A stretch of DNA of 64,000 bases from NCBI GenBank assembly GCA_029339505.1, contig JAQISU010000134.1, forward strand, positions 2,216,001 through 2,280,000. The letters run 5' to 3'. A model generated the notes under the pieces. That model had not been told where the DNA came from and ran no database searches. It was given only the letters and a program-made list of their open reading frames with translations. The translations under genes were made by a program, and so were the position numbers. This document shows positions 1 to 13,298 of this stretch, one piece after another (the first letter of the stretch is position 1; every line of letters starts with the position of its first letter). The DNA comes from Unio delphinus. Lineage: Eukaryota > Mollusca > Bivalvia > Unionida > Unionidae.

Positions 1-860
<860 letters not shown>

Positions 861-2730
861 TGGGTGAGGTCTGTCCGGGTCTATGGATGGATTCCTTACC
901 TGAAGATCCCCTTCGACCTTCACGTCGCCCTGTCGGTTACGGACAGCCGGGTCTCCGTCCCTCACACGGAATGACTCAGTGGGTCAGAGTCGGTTCGACT
1001 GTGTTTTGCTCCTATCTCTACGCCATTCTAGAGATTTCTTCTAGCGTCTGGTGTTCTCTGTCTCTCTTCATGGAAGATTGCGAACTCGCGAAGGTACGTT
1101 CTCTAAACATACTCCTTGAGTATGACCTTACGTCGCCCGTTGTTCGATCGTGTGACGTCGGCCATCTTCATACCCTTCTAAAAATGCCTCGAACGCGGGT
1201 GTGGTATTAAGAGTGATAAATCGTTGGCTCTTTCGTTGAATCCTGAAAAAGTTTATATATGTTTCTGCAGTCAGCCGATAAGAGCAGAGAAGTGCCTTCT
1301 TGAGCACATCTTACTGATCATCATCGGCGACAGCTAAGTTATGGAATACATCGCGAGCTTCAACATGCAAAACATCCGAAATGTTGAACGCCCATAAATT
1401 TTGTGAGCGTGCGCGAGTTTCTCCAATTACACGTGAAAATCGCAAATGGACTCGTCTTTGTCATTAAATATCTGCACTTATCTGTAACTTTTTCCATTTC
1501 GAGAACATGACCGATGTTAACGTTTGTAGCCAATACTAATATCTCTATTTTCCTTGTCTGTCAGAGACGCGGTACCAACTACACTAGGGTATGTCCCTCT
1601 CTCTCCAACAGCGCCTCCAGTCCCTAAAAGCTTCCTGTATTAACAAAGAAGGACATTAGCATTTTTCTCTAGCAATCTAGACTCACACTAAACAACAATA
1701 TATCATCAGATAAGCCATTACCTTCTTTGGTCACTCATTCGTGGAATTTCGAAATACCAATACTTTCTGACATTCCTGTACATTGCATTTCTACAAAGTG
1801 CACACAGATATCGACATATCCTTGCGCTGATATATATTTACACATGATAGTCGTACAAAGTATACACAAATAGTAAAATCCCTATAAAGTAATGTTGCAC
1901 ACTGCAACAATTATACAAAGTTATAATTCAATTCAACATTTGCAAAACTAGAATATCACATGAATAAATTCTCGATATTACTAAGAAAAACTACACAGCA
2001 AATTACAATATTAATTCTTTACATAAATATTGCTCATATCTCAAAATATACTTGCAGACCAAACACTATAAATAAATAAAAACACCCCAAGAGGATAAAA
2101 CCCTATAAATTTTAAGTCTAACTAACGATTCTAGTAATGCAGTATACATAATGCACATAATTAAAGTACAATTATTTTGCCGTAATAAGTTACGACAATC
2201 GAGCGAACAGTCACTGAAATGCTCGAAACTCCTTTGTAATTTTCAGAATATAAAAGTTTGCCGCCAATTTCGAATGACGTCGGAGTAGCTTATCTTCTTT
2301 TATAATTCAGCAGGACGTTTACCTCTCAAGACACTAGATTTAAGCTTGCGATTCCAATGGTGGTCATGCCATGCTTAATTCCGAGTGAATGTCCATTCAC
2401 CAATGGTTTAAATACTCATCAGACACAGTCCTATCCCCTACAATCTGTCAAGGGTGGAAGATCGACCCCCACTTGATGGTCTTTTTATCCAAATACAGGA
2501 AATTCATGTGACTTACCAGTGTATCGTGCACCGCTAAAATAGGGTAGCAACCACGCGTTTGTTTTGCCATGTTACACATTTGGATTCGACACCTCATTTT
2601 TTTGCAGGGTTAACATCGTAACCATTATGACACAGAATTATTAACCTCAGGGTCTTGCATATAACAGGTTGCAATCTGGTTATTGTTTCTAACAACGTGA
2701 CAGAATGTTGCGAGACATCAAAACGAGTAC
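861..2730. other. No gene recognised
   Basis: AT-rich sequence. Short open frames around 810-1210 show no recognisable motif and probably belong to the decayed retroelement or to chance. Nothing else is supported. Confidence 0.5.
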
Positions 2731-2734
2731 AGGA

Positions 2735-2830
2735 TTTTGTTATATAAATTATATCCAGGTAGTGTAATGCTAGAAGGTTCAGTTGCAAAGACGTTAAGAC
2801 AATTGTGTGTCCGAATAATGGACAGGGAAC

Positions 2831-2889
<59 letters not shown>

Positions 2890-3108
2890 CAAGGATAATA
2901 AGGATAATATTGATGATGATGTTATTGTAGAGGTTGACGCCATATGTTAGCACAAGATAGGCTATACCTATCGCCCAGTATAAATGGAGGAGCAAGAACT
3001 GTGAAATACCCGTGAACGAACACCGACCCACGAAAAGCAGCAAGCAAACTAGCTCACATGCCCAAACTGGTTGAGCCTTAGACCACTCTGTCACTCGGGG
3101 TCCCAATA
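2735..3108 (-). repeat. SINE-like repeat with (TAA)n tract
   Basis: On the minus strand a tRNA-like head (GGGACCCCGAGTGACAGAG, then TGGTCTAAGG) begins at 3108. A body and a (TTA)n run follow (2833-2886 on plus). The body at 2930-3030 is related to 9172-9275. The piece at 2735-2830, with a conserved ATTATATCCAGGTAG core, recurs at about 14450, 23080, 39720 and 61725. The head resembles the start of the element inside each tandem-array copy (13308, 21942, 38590), so these are one tRNA-derived SINE family or a chimera of two. Promoter boxes are degenerate. Confidence 0.6.
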
Positions 3109-3120
3109 ATAATAACAATC

Positions 3121-3121
3121 A

Positions 3122-3155
<34 letters not shown>
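3121..3155. repeat. (ACT)n microsatellite
   Basis: About eleven ACT trinucleotides directly after the SINE-like head. Confidence 0.9.
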
Positions 3156-3159
3156 GATT

Positions 3160-5060
3160 CTTATCATATATTTCATGCCAAAACATATATTGTATTATTG
3201 ACTTGATATAGTAAATTTTGATTGATCAAGTCCTTAGGCAAAAACGTTTTGGTCAATTTAGTTTCTTTTGGTATCACTCCCATTTTGTGCTATAATTTCA
3301 ATTGTCTTTTGCACCGGAAACTTTGAGAATTTCAATCCTTATTCGCTATACACAAAGACGCAGCTTATTTCACTTGATCTTGTATGCAGCAGAAGCATTG
3401 GGGTGATTGTTCTATATATTTGGTCCCAGCACCAACCCTATCTCACATCTTTACCACAAAAGATTTGTTACGTTCTGTCGTTTAGAACATAATATTAAAA
3501 CACATCTTGTCCCCGCTCATACTATATCCATTACAATATATTTGTCAACGTGATTCATTTAAATGGACCTGTTTTGATTCTTTACAAAGAGAAGTGATCT
3601 GTAAGATATATACCATTACTACCAGTGCAACTCTAACACAGAACAATATATCCGCGGAACACTCATGTTCCATACATATCATATATACCGTCCACTTCTA
3701 AAATAAATACACAATTTAGACTTCCCTCCATGAGTTAAATTCGTCAAAATCAAAGAATTGTGCTTGATCGTTGAACAAAAATAACTGAATGATAAATTTA
3801 TTAATCACATTACATTGGACAACTTACAAGTTTACATATTCTTATGTACATTTGGACTAGATTTTGTCTTGGTTTTTCTTTATGACTATGTTTATATATA
3901 ATAATAATATACAAATTATATATATATATATAATTTGTATTATTTGCCTGACCATTATCAAGCAGTGACAGCATACAATATATGTCGAATGTTTTGTGGA
4001 ATAAATGTATCAGCTTGGTTTGAGTTATTGATACAATCTTTATTCTTACCTTGAACTAACGTAGAAACGCGTTATGGAAAGTTTGATGGAAAGCTGCATT
4101 ATAATGACCAAACTCCTGGTACTCAAAATGTGTCTTAGTTTTTTTTATGTTAAAGCTGATTGTATTAGAATTGCCTATTTCATATTTTTAACATCAGTTT
4201 TAGTGGAAATGATTTAAGTTGTGTTAAGGTTAATATTAATATGTATGTATTTCTATTATTTACAAGAACAACAAACAGCTCAGTGACACTATTTTGGTAT
4301 TGCTATGAGTTCATTCAAAGACATTCGGGATCAACCTATTATGACTCATCAAGACTTCTCGCACACCAACACTATCTCAGGCTATTTGTACATCAACACT
4401 TCCAAATTGGAATCCATTCGGAATACTCCATACCTTGGGACTTGTTTAGAACTTTTAAGAGTATTTCGAATATTATTCACAACCCTTGAAATTCTTTTTA
4501 AATTTTCAATTTGTGTTCTTGGGAATAAAGTGTTTTCTGAATTTAGGTATCCTTGTTGCTTTTCATTAAAACTATTAAGTCGTAACCTAAAGGATGGAAA
4601 ACTCTCAAATTTCTTTATAATATTTCATTTAGTTTTAATTTAGTTTACTTGGTGACACTGTGTTCACAACGCCTAAGCTAAGCGCATAATACCAACTGAA
4701 ATATTTGAATTTAATCTGATTTTTATACTAATATAGTATTCATAATGGCGCACCTACTAGCTTATATAATTAATTTCGGAGGAGATTCATCCTGCCAGTC
4801 AATCAAGCAAGCATCATCTCTTTGTAAGTATGTGTTCTGAACATCCCCTTTCTTTCTTTATATGGCTTAGAGTAAATTTGGATATGTTAATGCAATAACA
4901 GTTAGTCTCTGGCATCATATATCTATACTAAAAGCTTTTGGCGAATGGGATGAAGGCAAATAAACAAAACATGATAGCCATCATGGAAAAGAACATCTCT
5001 TCCAATACACCGCCCTAGAGTGGACTTTTTAAATTTAAATATCATTGGAATATTTATTCC
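3160..5060. other. No gene recognised
   Basis: AT-rich non-repetitive sequence. The longest open frames (for example 4305-4643 plus, 112 codons) lack motifs, have no supporting context and look like chance. Confidence 0.5.
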
Positions 5061-5062
5061 TA

Positions 5063-5220
5063 CTGCCCTATACAGAAAGCTAAGAGATGCATTTGTTATA
5101 TCTTGTATCAACTCACAGATCTTCCACCAGAAGTTTCATATCCATACGACATCCTTGTGAAATTGGTGCATGCAAATCATCCTGATTTAATTCTTGCAAC
5201 CACTTGACAGATTTAACACT
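5063..5220 (+). repeat. Direct repeat, copy 1 of 2
   Basis: Begins CTGCCCTATACAGAAAGC and runs to a GCAACCACTTGA motif. It is about 80 percent similar by eye to 5686-5840, same orientation, 620 bp apart. The end of the unit (CATTTAATTCTTGCAA-like) also resembles a piece repeated near 10900, 16180 and 24330, so it is probably a dispersed repeat. Confidence 0.6.
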
Positions 5221-5685
5221 AGATCCGTGAATTTAAATTTTCGAGTTCATCCCAATATTCACATTTTGAACTTAAACTTCATTCATACATTTTATCAGTG
5301 CGGCACGTGCTATGTCACAAATGATCGACTATTTGTAAGGTCATTTCCCCCAAATCATACTACTATATATATGCATGTACAAAAATAGCTCATAAAGATT
5401 TAAAATGAAGAAAACCAAGTCATTATTATCTGAAAGAACTGAAGATTAATTTCTTATATATTATAATTTAATTGGTAAAAAAAACCCCAAGCACAATATT
5501 TGTACACAATAAAAATCTTATCATTCTATTTCACAATCAGTATAAAACGCGTATAGTATAGTTCTACTATGCAAAATTAAATATAATAACACATATTGCT
5601 GCATTTAATGGTATTTTAATGGATTCTTCTACATTGCCTAATATAACGTTTTACGACCACGGCTAACATTAAATTTTTGAACCGA

Positions 5686-5840
5686 CTGCCCTATACAGAA
5701 AGCTAAGAGATACATTGTTTTATATCTTGTATCCACTCATAAATCTCCCACCAGGAGTTTAATATCCATAAGATGTCCTAATGAAATGAGGGCATGCAAA
5801 TAATCTTTATTTAATTATTGCAACCACTTGAACATTTAAT
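5686..5840 (+). repeat. Direct repeat, copy 2 of 2
   Basis: Second copy of the element at 5063-5220. The two copies lie just upstream of the P2X7-like pseudogene. I could not decide whether they mark an insertion or independent copies. Confidence 0.6.
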
Positions 5841-6073
5841 GTGCCATAACAGTGTATCTACACTTATTCAGTTTATTTTATGGTTCATGAGAATATATAT
5901 TCAAAATACGAATGTAAAAAATCCGATTGAAAAATTTAAGTAATAACTGCATGGGAGCCGATCTAATATCGCATTTGCACCTGTTTACGATAATAACCGA
6001 ACGCAACTGCCGACCACTTACGGTATTAGTGAAAACAAAGTTTGACGTCACATTATAAACACTTGTTGTAAAC

Positions 6074-7470
6074 AATGGCTGAGTCGGTATCGTTACATTA
6101 TGAAAAAGTCTTCAGAAACTCAACACGAAAGTTGCGATTTTGAAGAAAGTGAATTGTCACTGTCCTGCGGGTCTTAGCCATTCGAAGATGGTGATTTAAT
6201 AAGCTCAGAATATTATGATAATGGTGTACAAGCGGCTGCCGGCACCCAAATTAATCCGAACCAGTTTGAACCCTATGTTTCCAATAACGACGAATCCGAA
6301 GTTGCAGATGAATATTACGAAAAAGAGAGACGAGAAAGATTGAGGGACATTTCATGGAAATTGTTTTCTAAATATGTCTACGGCCTAAGTTACGATAAAT
6401 ATATGTATCCGACGATATTTGCAGTAGTGTTCCACAGTATCATATTCGTTTACAAATGAATGTTTCTCACCTGTAATAAAGGATGTAAAAGTGTATTGCA
6501 TTTCATGGGTAGAGACGTATTTATACGTTGATAAGTAAAAGGTACATTGGATAACAGTTGTAAGCTTCGAAAACCTGTGAAAGAAATGATACGATTTAGA
6601 AGTACTTACAATTCCTAGGAGAGGACGTCCTCTTTTGCACAACTGTTGAAATAGGCATGATATTTACTGTACATGATAGCAAAATTGAATTCATATTTTG
6701 TACATGGTATTATGAATTAAAATTTCTAATTTAATTTATGTATGCAAATAGTGTGTGTTATAAACTATGAAATAAACCCTTTTTTATGTGGTAGTCATCT
6801 ACTTGCAACTTCTTTTTCTTCTATCTCTAATTTAATTTTACAGGGCTGTACTAAATGTTTGACCTGTTATTGACATTAGTCAGTTTGCGTCATTGTACTG
6901 TGATGTTGATGTGTTCATAAATATAGGAATAAATTTGATAAGCAGAGCACAATGCCTTAAAGAAAACTCTTATTTTAGGTGTAATTGTGGAAATTGTTTG
7001 GTAACCCCCACAGCAAGGGTATGTGTATATTGTTGTGACATAGAAAAGGTCATAATTGTCTGCAATGAATACCAGGCATACAATGTATAACACATTATCC
7101 ATTGTTCAGTCCAGTTTGTCTCGACATCCATGCTTTAATAGTTGTATACTACCAGTATAGACAACAATTTGGAGAACGTCCAGAACAAGAAAATGAGTAA
7201 GTAAAATGTCTGAGTAATTTTTCATGTTCTTTTGTTTTCATGATCTATGCATGACATCATAGTATTGGGATTATTAATACAGAAAATAAATAAACCATTT
7301 TTTCCAGTCATTTTATGCCACCTTCATTAATTGAACCCCTATTTTTGAGGCCTACACCGTCTAACTTTTATACCACAGTGATACTGATAAGTCATGCCCC
7401 CCAAAAAACAACCACATATACATGTTCAAATATTCTTTTATTTCAGTTTTTGTGTCAGAAAATAAAATGG

Positions 7471-7533
<63 letters not shown>

Positions 7534-7859
7534 GATTAGTTTGGAATCATATAACTTTATTGGTATAAAAAATAACAATAAATCACACTGGACCAATAAC
7601 AATACAGTATCTACTAAAACGTTTGATTTACTAATTTAATCTAATGCACAACGCATAATTTATTTCAACTTAGTTTTCAAATTATTTTTTCAGAAGACAT
7701 CTGTATACAGCATATAGACAATTTGTTCGGTGATGTTGGCACTTCTTGGGCAAGGAAGTGAGAGTCATCATTCCATCATGTGCTGTTCAGAGGATCCGCA
7801 TTGCCTTTCCTGATGAAAACCTGAACTACACTGGCTTTCATGAGGTTGACAGCGATTAA
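6074..7859 (+). pseudogene. Spliced P2X7-C-terminal-like cysteine-rich gene of a DNA transposon, broken
   Basis: Three exons can be traced. Exon 1 (about 6074-6360) is acidic and includes NPNQFEPYVS and a run of EKERRERLRD. Exon 2 (6979-7196) follows an acceptor after TATTTTAG and carries CNCGNC and VCVYCC, the cysteine pattern of the domain found at the C-terminus of P2X purinoceptor 7 and in many transposon proteins; it ends at a GTAAGT donor. Exon 3 (7694-7859) follows TTTTTTCAG and contains RHLYTAYRQFVR, VRVIIPSCAV and NYTGF, the usual end of this domain. It is broken by TAG at 6175-6177, TGA at 7731-7733 (where the family has Trp) and a frameshift in exon 2 between about 7065 and 7095. 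The domain probably binds zinc. It is not a receptor: no channel part is present. The convergent transposase-like exon downstream suggests both belonged to one element. Confidence 0.7.
7474..7527. repeat. (TA)n microsatellite inside intron 2 of the pseudogene
   Basis: Pure TA run between exon 2 and exon 3 of the P2X7-like pseudogene. Confidence 0.9.
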
Positions 7860-8283
7860 ACCTTCTAAGAAGATTCTAAGTAGCAATATCCTTATCAGGC
7901 TTCTCATACAGACTACACATAGGTGGTGGTACATTTACTCAAAGTTTGATTCCTTCATCATTTACCTGTCTAATTCTGAATTATGTAAATCTGTAATTTA
8001 AGAAAATTTAATATGCATTTTCTTGTACAAACCAAAAATTGCAACTTTGTGTTGAAGATAATACATTAATTAAAAGTATTTTTCTTTACAATTGTTTGCA
8101 TATATTTATTATTTTACCATAGGGCAAAATTTTTTATTTTTAAAATTAAAGGAGTGTCAACTTTAATAAATATTTGGCCTTTACTGTTTGAATTTAATAT
8201 ATATAAAAATAATATAGGTACTTACACTTGGTACAACAGTATTTATATCTCTAAGTGATATATTCCTTTCTGTTCATTAATTA

Positions 8284-8438
8284 CTAATTCATATTCGTAC
8301 AATATTTTGAGTCAACTAGGATTTTCCTGACAGTGTATTCTCCATTCTTGTACTTTGGATACACTATTTTATATCTGGCCCTCCTATTCTTTGGGCTCGC
8401 TTGCTCTCTTTGGCTATTGTCATTAAAATGCAATGCAG
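8284..8438 (-). pseudogene. Last exon of a transposase-like gene (ALHFN motif)
   Basis: On the minus strand, after an acceptor-like GCTTTGGCTAG, about 51 codons are open to a TAG at 8284-8286. They include ALHFNDNSQREQAS, then RYKIVYPKYKNGEYTVRK. The pattern 'ALH(F/Y)N-N--R-QA ... Y-I-YPK-K-GEY-VR' is, from memory, the C-terminal end of transposon proteins that occur together with P2X7-like cysteine-rich genes in animal genomes. It faces the pseudogene at 6074-7859. Upstream exons between 8.5 and 10 kb could not be identified with confidence. Confidence 0.5.
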
Positions 8439-8439
8439 C

Positions 8440-9170
8440 TAGCCAAAGCATATTTCAATGTAAATAAAGATGCAAAATACAATACACAATTCTAACAAAA
8501 ACAAAATGCTTTATTTGCAAACATTCCAAAATACTAAAAACTGTTTTACAATGTTACATTGCAGGATATCAAAAAATCAGATCTCGATATCTATGATTTA
8601 ATTTGAAGATGAATATATTGGACTATATATAAAACACTGCAAAACCCGAAACAGTGTTTTGGTGTGCAATAAAATAAGATTTACCTTGCAAGCACTGCAT
8701 GATAAGAGAAACCAATCATCTTTGGTACAAAATAATTGATTACAGAGTGGTGTCCCTCCAGTGCTGAAGTTTATTGTCTAGATGACAGCATTGGCACAAC
8801 TATTCTAATTTGCCTGCTGGTAACAATCTCTTCAAGCTTTTAAAATACTTTAGATCCTGTAAGTCATAAAATATATTCATCTTAGCTTGGTTTTATGCTA
8901 TCTTACATGCAAATTAAAATGTGCACTAACAAAAATATATCTAAATTCAATAAATTACTAGACTAATAAAGTTAGTGAGTCACATGCCTATATGGCATGT
9001 ACTCCATAAGACTCCAATGTGCTTTTGCATACCAAATATCATGTTTTTTTTAAAAAATTGAACTGACATCTACATTTGGAGTTTAAATATTGTGTTTCAA
9101 TTACAAAGATAATTTTGAGGTATACAATATTGTAAAATTTTTACTCCATTTGGTTGTTGTTGTTGTTCTA
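8440..9170. other. Probable transposon interior, exons not resolved
   Basis: A possible minus-strand exon starts after TGACTTACAG near 8860 but has early stops. No terminal inverted repeat for the 6-10 kb element could be found by eye. Confidence 0.3.
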
Positions 9171-9171
9171 G

Positions 9172-9275
9172 TGTTTAACGCCATTTTCAGCACAATATAG
9201 GCGATACATTACAGCCAGTATAACTGTTGGAGGAAGAACCATGGAAAACCCTGGGAAGAACCACCGACATTCCAT
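9172..9275 (+). repeat. Dispersed repeat fragment (TTTAACGCCATTTTCAGCAC type)
   Basis: Starts TTTAACGCCATTTTCAGCAC and ends near AACCACCGACATTCC. It matches the body of the SINE-like repeat at 2930-3030 on the same strand. Fragments of this kind are common in mollusc genomes, to my knowledge. Confidence 0.55.
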
Positions 9276-10225
9276 TTTGTTTTGTAGATTTTTATTAATT
9301 GGGGATGAGAATAAACCTCATCATGTTTGTAAATATCTATATTTAATCTGATGCACATATTAGTCTGACAATGAAATATATATGTAGGCCTTCTAAATCA
9401 ACCAGCAGAAAGATTTCTCTTTTTAAATGGTCAAAATTGAAGGCATCATGAAAATTGTGACAATATTTATCATATATTTATATTAGATTTATCAAACGTT
9501 TATATCTTAGTTCTTGATTAATTGGATGTTTACTGCATCATTTTGGAAATTATGAAAACGTTCTACAGGCTACACATGGAAATGATGTGGTGACTGATTT
9601 AGGGTACACATCGAAATGCTGTGGTGACTGATTTGTTGAATATCATAGATATAATAATATGAGAGTTAGAAAGAAGCGACTAAATTGGATTCTTTTATAC
9701 AAAATTATATTTATCGAACTCCACTTTAAACAGTCATTAAAAATATATCAGTATCCAAGACGTTAAAGAATAAGTAAAAAAAAATTGTTACCTCTGATTG
9801 GAACGTGAAATTTATATCAGTAAATTTCCACTCAACTTCAATTTTACTCTTAACAGGTAACATTGAAAACATAAATCATACTATGCTTACAAACTGTCGC
9901 ACTTACTAATTGATGTAGTTAATTTCCTTCATCAATTATCCTATCTTTCATGCCGGAAACCATCACCTGTTTACAGCATACCGTTTAACATTTCTATGGA
10001 TTACAGCTAAATTTAGAAATATAACGAATTACACCTCTTCTCGAAGGCCGAAGTAAGACATGCTACACATTCAAAACGGGGACCTTTAGGTAAAGATAAC
10101 TTAAATATTGCGAGAGAAGAAACAAAAAACACTTCTGATATTTCAGACCACAGTACGTCGACTGGTAGGATGCGGTAGACCCGTTAGCGCAAGCATCTTA
10201 GGTACAATACCCAAGCAGAAGACTC

Positions 10226-10228
<3 letters not shown>

Positions 10229-10311
<83 letters not shown>
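10229..10311. repeat. (TA)n microsatellite
   Basis: Pure TA run of about 41 units. Confidence 0.95.
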
Positions 10312-10315
<4 letters not shown>

Positions 10316-10319
10316 ACTT

Positions 10320-11470
10320 CACAAATATTCACATATTGTTTTCAATTTAATTGATACATGTTACCCATAAGACACTTTTCAATTTACAAACTTTGTAATA
10401 ATCATGGCCTGAATTTAATTCGTATGATTCAAATTATCAAATTTAAAAAATAATTGAAAAAAGGCAATATAGTATGCAACATAGTGAATCAATTCTATTA
10501 ACAAAGATAGCTTTTGATCAAACAAATTGATTGATACATAAAGAAACCATGAAACTATAATATATGCATTCTCATAATTTCTATGCACATTTCAATGACC
10601 TGCCCGACTGACTCTGACATCGTTGGTTTTGTACCTATTTTATTTCTGTAAAAATCATTTCAAGCGTCACATGCGACGGCGCACTTGATATAAGTGTATA
10701 CAATTTCACTTCTTGTTCCTATTGATGTTTATTTTAGAAAACATCACGTTCCTCAAAGATACATCTTAAGGAAATCCGTACTACAGAGTTTCTATGGGTT
10801 ATAGCTACACTTAGAGATGTTACAACCAATCACACATGTTCTGTACGGGTTAGATAAAGTCATTAACATCCTCGTTACCTCTTTGATTGGAAATCAACCC
10901 GTTTCAATTCTTGCAAAATAGAAACCACTTTTGTCATTTGATAAAAGAGCAGTGTATTTGAATTTGGACGATCTCCAAATAATTGCAATAATATTTTTAA
11001 TTTAATTGATACGTATCACTGGTCTAACACATGCAGTTTTCAACGTTTTTCCGCATATTACGGATGTGTTTAATCGACCATTTTGCGAATCTATAAAGTG
11101 ATAAATGTAAGCATATAGTACAAAGGGACGAACAACATGATCCTATTAGGAGGTAGTGAATATTCGTCACATTGAGTAATTGATATGTCAAAAGCAATAA
11201 AACACAGTAAGCAATGATCAGAAAATGTGAACAGAGAACTATACTATTTTCTTTATCGATTGGTCACGAAACATGTCCGCCGAAATTAAGAACACGAGCA
11301 GGTAGGTACAGCTTTAGCTGTGAAGAGTAAATTAGGACACTGTGAAAATGCATTAATATTAATAATAATTAATACCACTACTACTACTACTAACCTTATG
11401 TATGTGTGTTTTACTTATTTTAAATGTAACTTGAACAATATTTTATCATATCGCTGCGATGTAATCAGTG
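10320..11470. other. No gene; degraded dispersed-repeat sequence
   Basis: Contains a diverged copy (about 10720-11050) of a repeat seen better at about 9930-10060, 16060-16350 and 19270-19510. It is recognised by 'TTTCTATGGRTTAYAGCTA', then a TTCTTGCAAAA and ACCACTT block, then TTTGAATTTGGAC. No coding content. Confidence 0.4.
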
Positions 11471-11474
11471 TTAA

Positions 11475-11830
11475 TATTTATGTCTAGCACTGGCGCATTA
11501 AACTGCATACATGTAGCGTGGCCGATCACTTTCAATAGTAACCTCCTTATGCTGAAAGCCAATTGAGATAGGAGCTGAAACCATTTTCATTAGTCTCTAA
11601 TATGACTAGGGTGGAGTTCGAACCTATAATCTCCTGCATTCGAGATGGACGATTTAACCATAGATTATACTGATACTAAAGCTTATATGGGGCTACTTTC
11701 ACAACGGTTTCTCAACGTTTCGAACTTAAATCCTTCTCCAGGGGGAAAAGCAATTTACATATACAAGACAAACACTTAGCACAAAACCATACACAACTTA
11801 TGGACTCCTATACGTTTGAATCATTAGAAT
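11475..11830 (+). repeat. Dispersed repeat family A, copy outside the array
   Basis: Pattern: CTAGCAC, ACATGTAGCGTGG, an AACCTC-TTA-GCTGA block, 'TAGGAGCTGAAACC', TAGGGTGGAGTTCGAACCT, then ACGGTTTCTCAACGTT and a GGGGGAAAAGCAA end. The GAGTTCGAACCT core looks like a tRNA B box. The same order is found at about 12640-12975, inside each tandem-array copy (13845-14260, 22478-22885, 39118-39515, 61120-61500) and inside the TTAA element (32270-32560). Confidence 0.65.
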
Positions 11831-12221
11831 CAGTTTACATCAAGATATATATTAGTACAAATGTATACACAAAACGTAGATGAGCTGGTACTTCTATCAC
11901 ATAGCGGACCAACATAATTTTGAGCACCCAATGTAACGAAGCGCATGCTTTGCTCCTAATGTACAGATCAACATTTAGTGAATGAAATATTTTCAAATTC
12001 TGTTCTCCGTTCGTCCATCCGTTTGTTTAAAACTAAGCGCTCGTACTTGTTCCTATCATACTCATCATCATTTAATGAATGAAAGTTTCTCAATTTATGA
12101 TATATGTCTGATTGTCCGTCTGTCTCTCTTTTCAATCGATTACCCGCGGCCGTTTCATCTCAATATGATGGTTACTCTATCATTCTTTCTCTATAAAGGT
12201 AGATTTTATCTGCTGCAGGGG

Positions 12222-12460
12222 CCCACGAGAAGCCGGGTGGTCTAAAGCGTTTGCATTTATTGATCTCTACCATTTATTCACTGTCCGCGTGGGTTCGAAT
12301 ATCAGGGTATTCGTTTGTTAGTGTTTTGAGTAAGCTGCTTGCATCCTTCTGATCATCGATGGATGCTTCTTGTGTTTTCCCGGTTCTTCCTGCATCATTT
12401 AATCTGACCAAGATGTTAGCCTTTCATGCTCTGAGTATGTTAAACCAAAAATAACAATAC
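12222..12460 (+). repeat. tRNA-derived SINE
   Basis: Head with GAAGCCGGGTGGTCTAAAGC (A-box-like) and GTGGGTTCGAATATC (B-box-like) about 60 bp later, spacing typical of a tRNA-derived Pol III promoter. A body of about 160 bp follows, ending near TATGTTAAACC. This is the best preserved SINE head in the window. Confidence 0.65.
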
Positions 12461-12639
12461 AATGTAATAAGATCTACAGGCCCTAAACATCCGTTCTAAA
12501 CGTTGAATATATTTTGATGGGAATATTAAATGAAACGTGTAAATATTTTGAAAAGAATATAATCAGCTTTACACTTAAATTTAAAACAATATGTCTAATT
12601 GTTTGTTATTAATAGATGTAGAGTCAGTCATTAGGCGTT

Positions 12640-12975
12640 TGAACGTACATACTGCTAATAACTTTCACTGCTGACATGTAGCGTGGTAATACTAACCCCT
12701 TAATGAGGTAGGAGCTAGTTCAATTTGTATCAATCGCCGATGTTTTGGCAGAGGTTCAAACCAGCAATCTCTGGCATATGATGTGCCCGTTTTAACCATT
12801 TAGGCCACCGAAGCAGTCAAAACAACTAAAGGATAATTGATAGTGGCCTAATTTCAAAAAATGCTCTTAATGTTTCGAGCTAAACAAGCCCATCGTGAAG
12901 AAAACAAAAACAACTTACATATCAATAAAAGCAATTAACACAAAAGATACATACAAATGTGGACTCCCCTATGTT
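12640..12975 (+). repeat. Dispersed repeat family A, diverged copy
   Basis: Keeps GACATGTAGCGTGG, TAGGAGCTAGTTCAATTT, AGGTTCAAACCAG and the TTTCGAGCTAAAC downstream part in the same order as 11475-11830. It ends where the tandem array begins. Confidence 0.6.
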
Positions 12976-13074
12976 AGAATTACTAACCGATATCTATATA
13001 CATAGTGGATGGCATAATTTCTTCCATTTAATTTTATGTGAACGTAAACAACGATCTCGTCAGTCCTTTAACTG

Positions 13075-13129
<55 letters not shown>

Positions 13130-13206
13130 ACATGATACTGATAACGCCTTGTATCTAACATAATACCACCTTACTCGGGAACTACTTTCTCTCTCTCCTT
13201 CTCTGT

Positions 13207-13217
13207 CTGTCTGTCTG

Positions 13218-13296
<79 letters not shown>
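13207..13296. repeat. (CT)n microsatellite next to SINE-like head
   Basis: CT run followed at 13305 by GGGACCCCGAGTTGCCGTGT and, 60 bp on, GTTGATTCGATTC (B-box-like). Both parts recur in every array copy. Confidence 0.9.
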
Positions 13297-13298
<2 letters not shown>

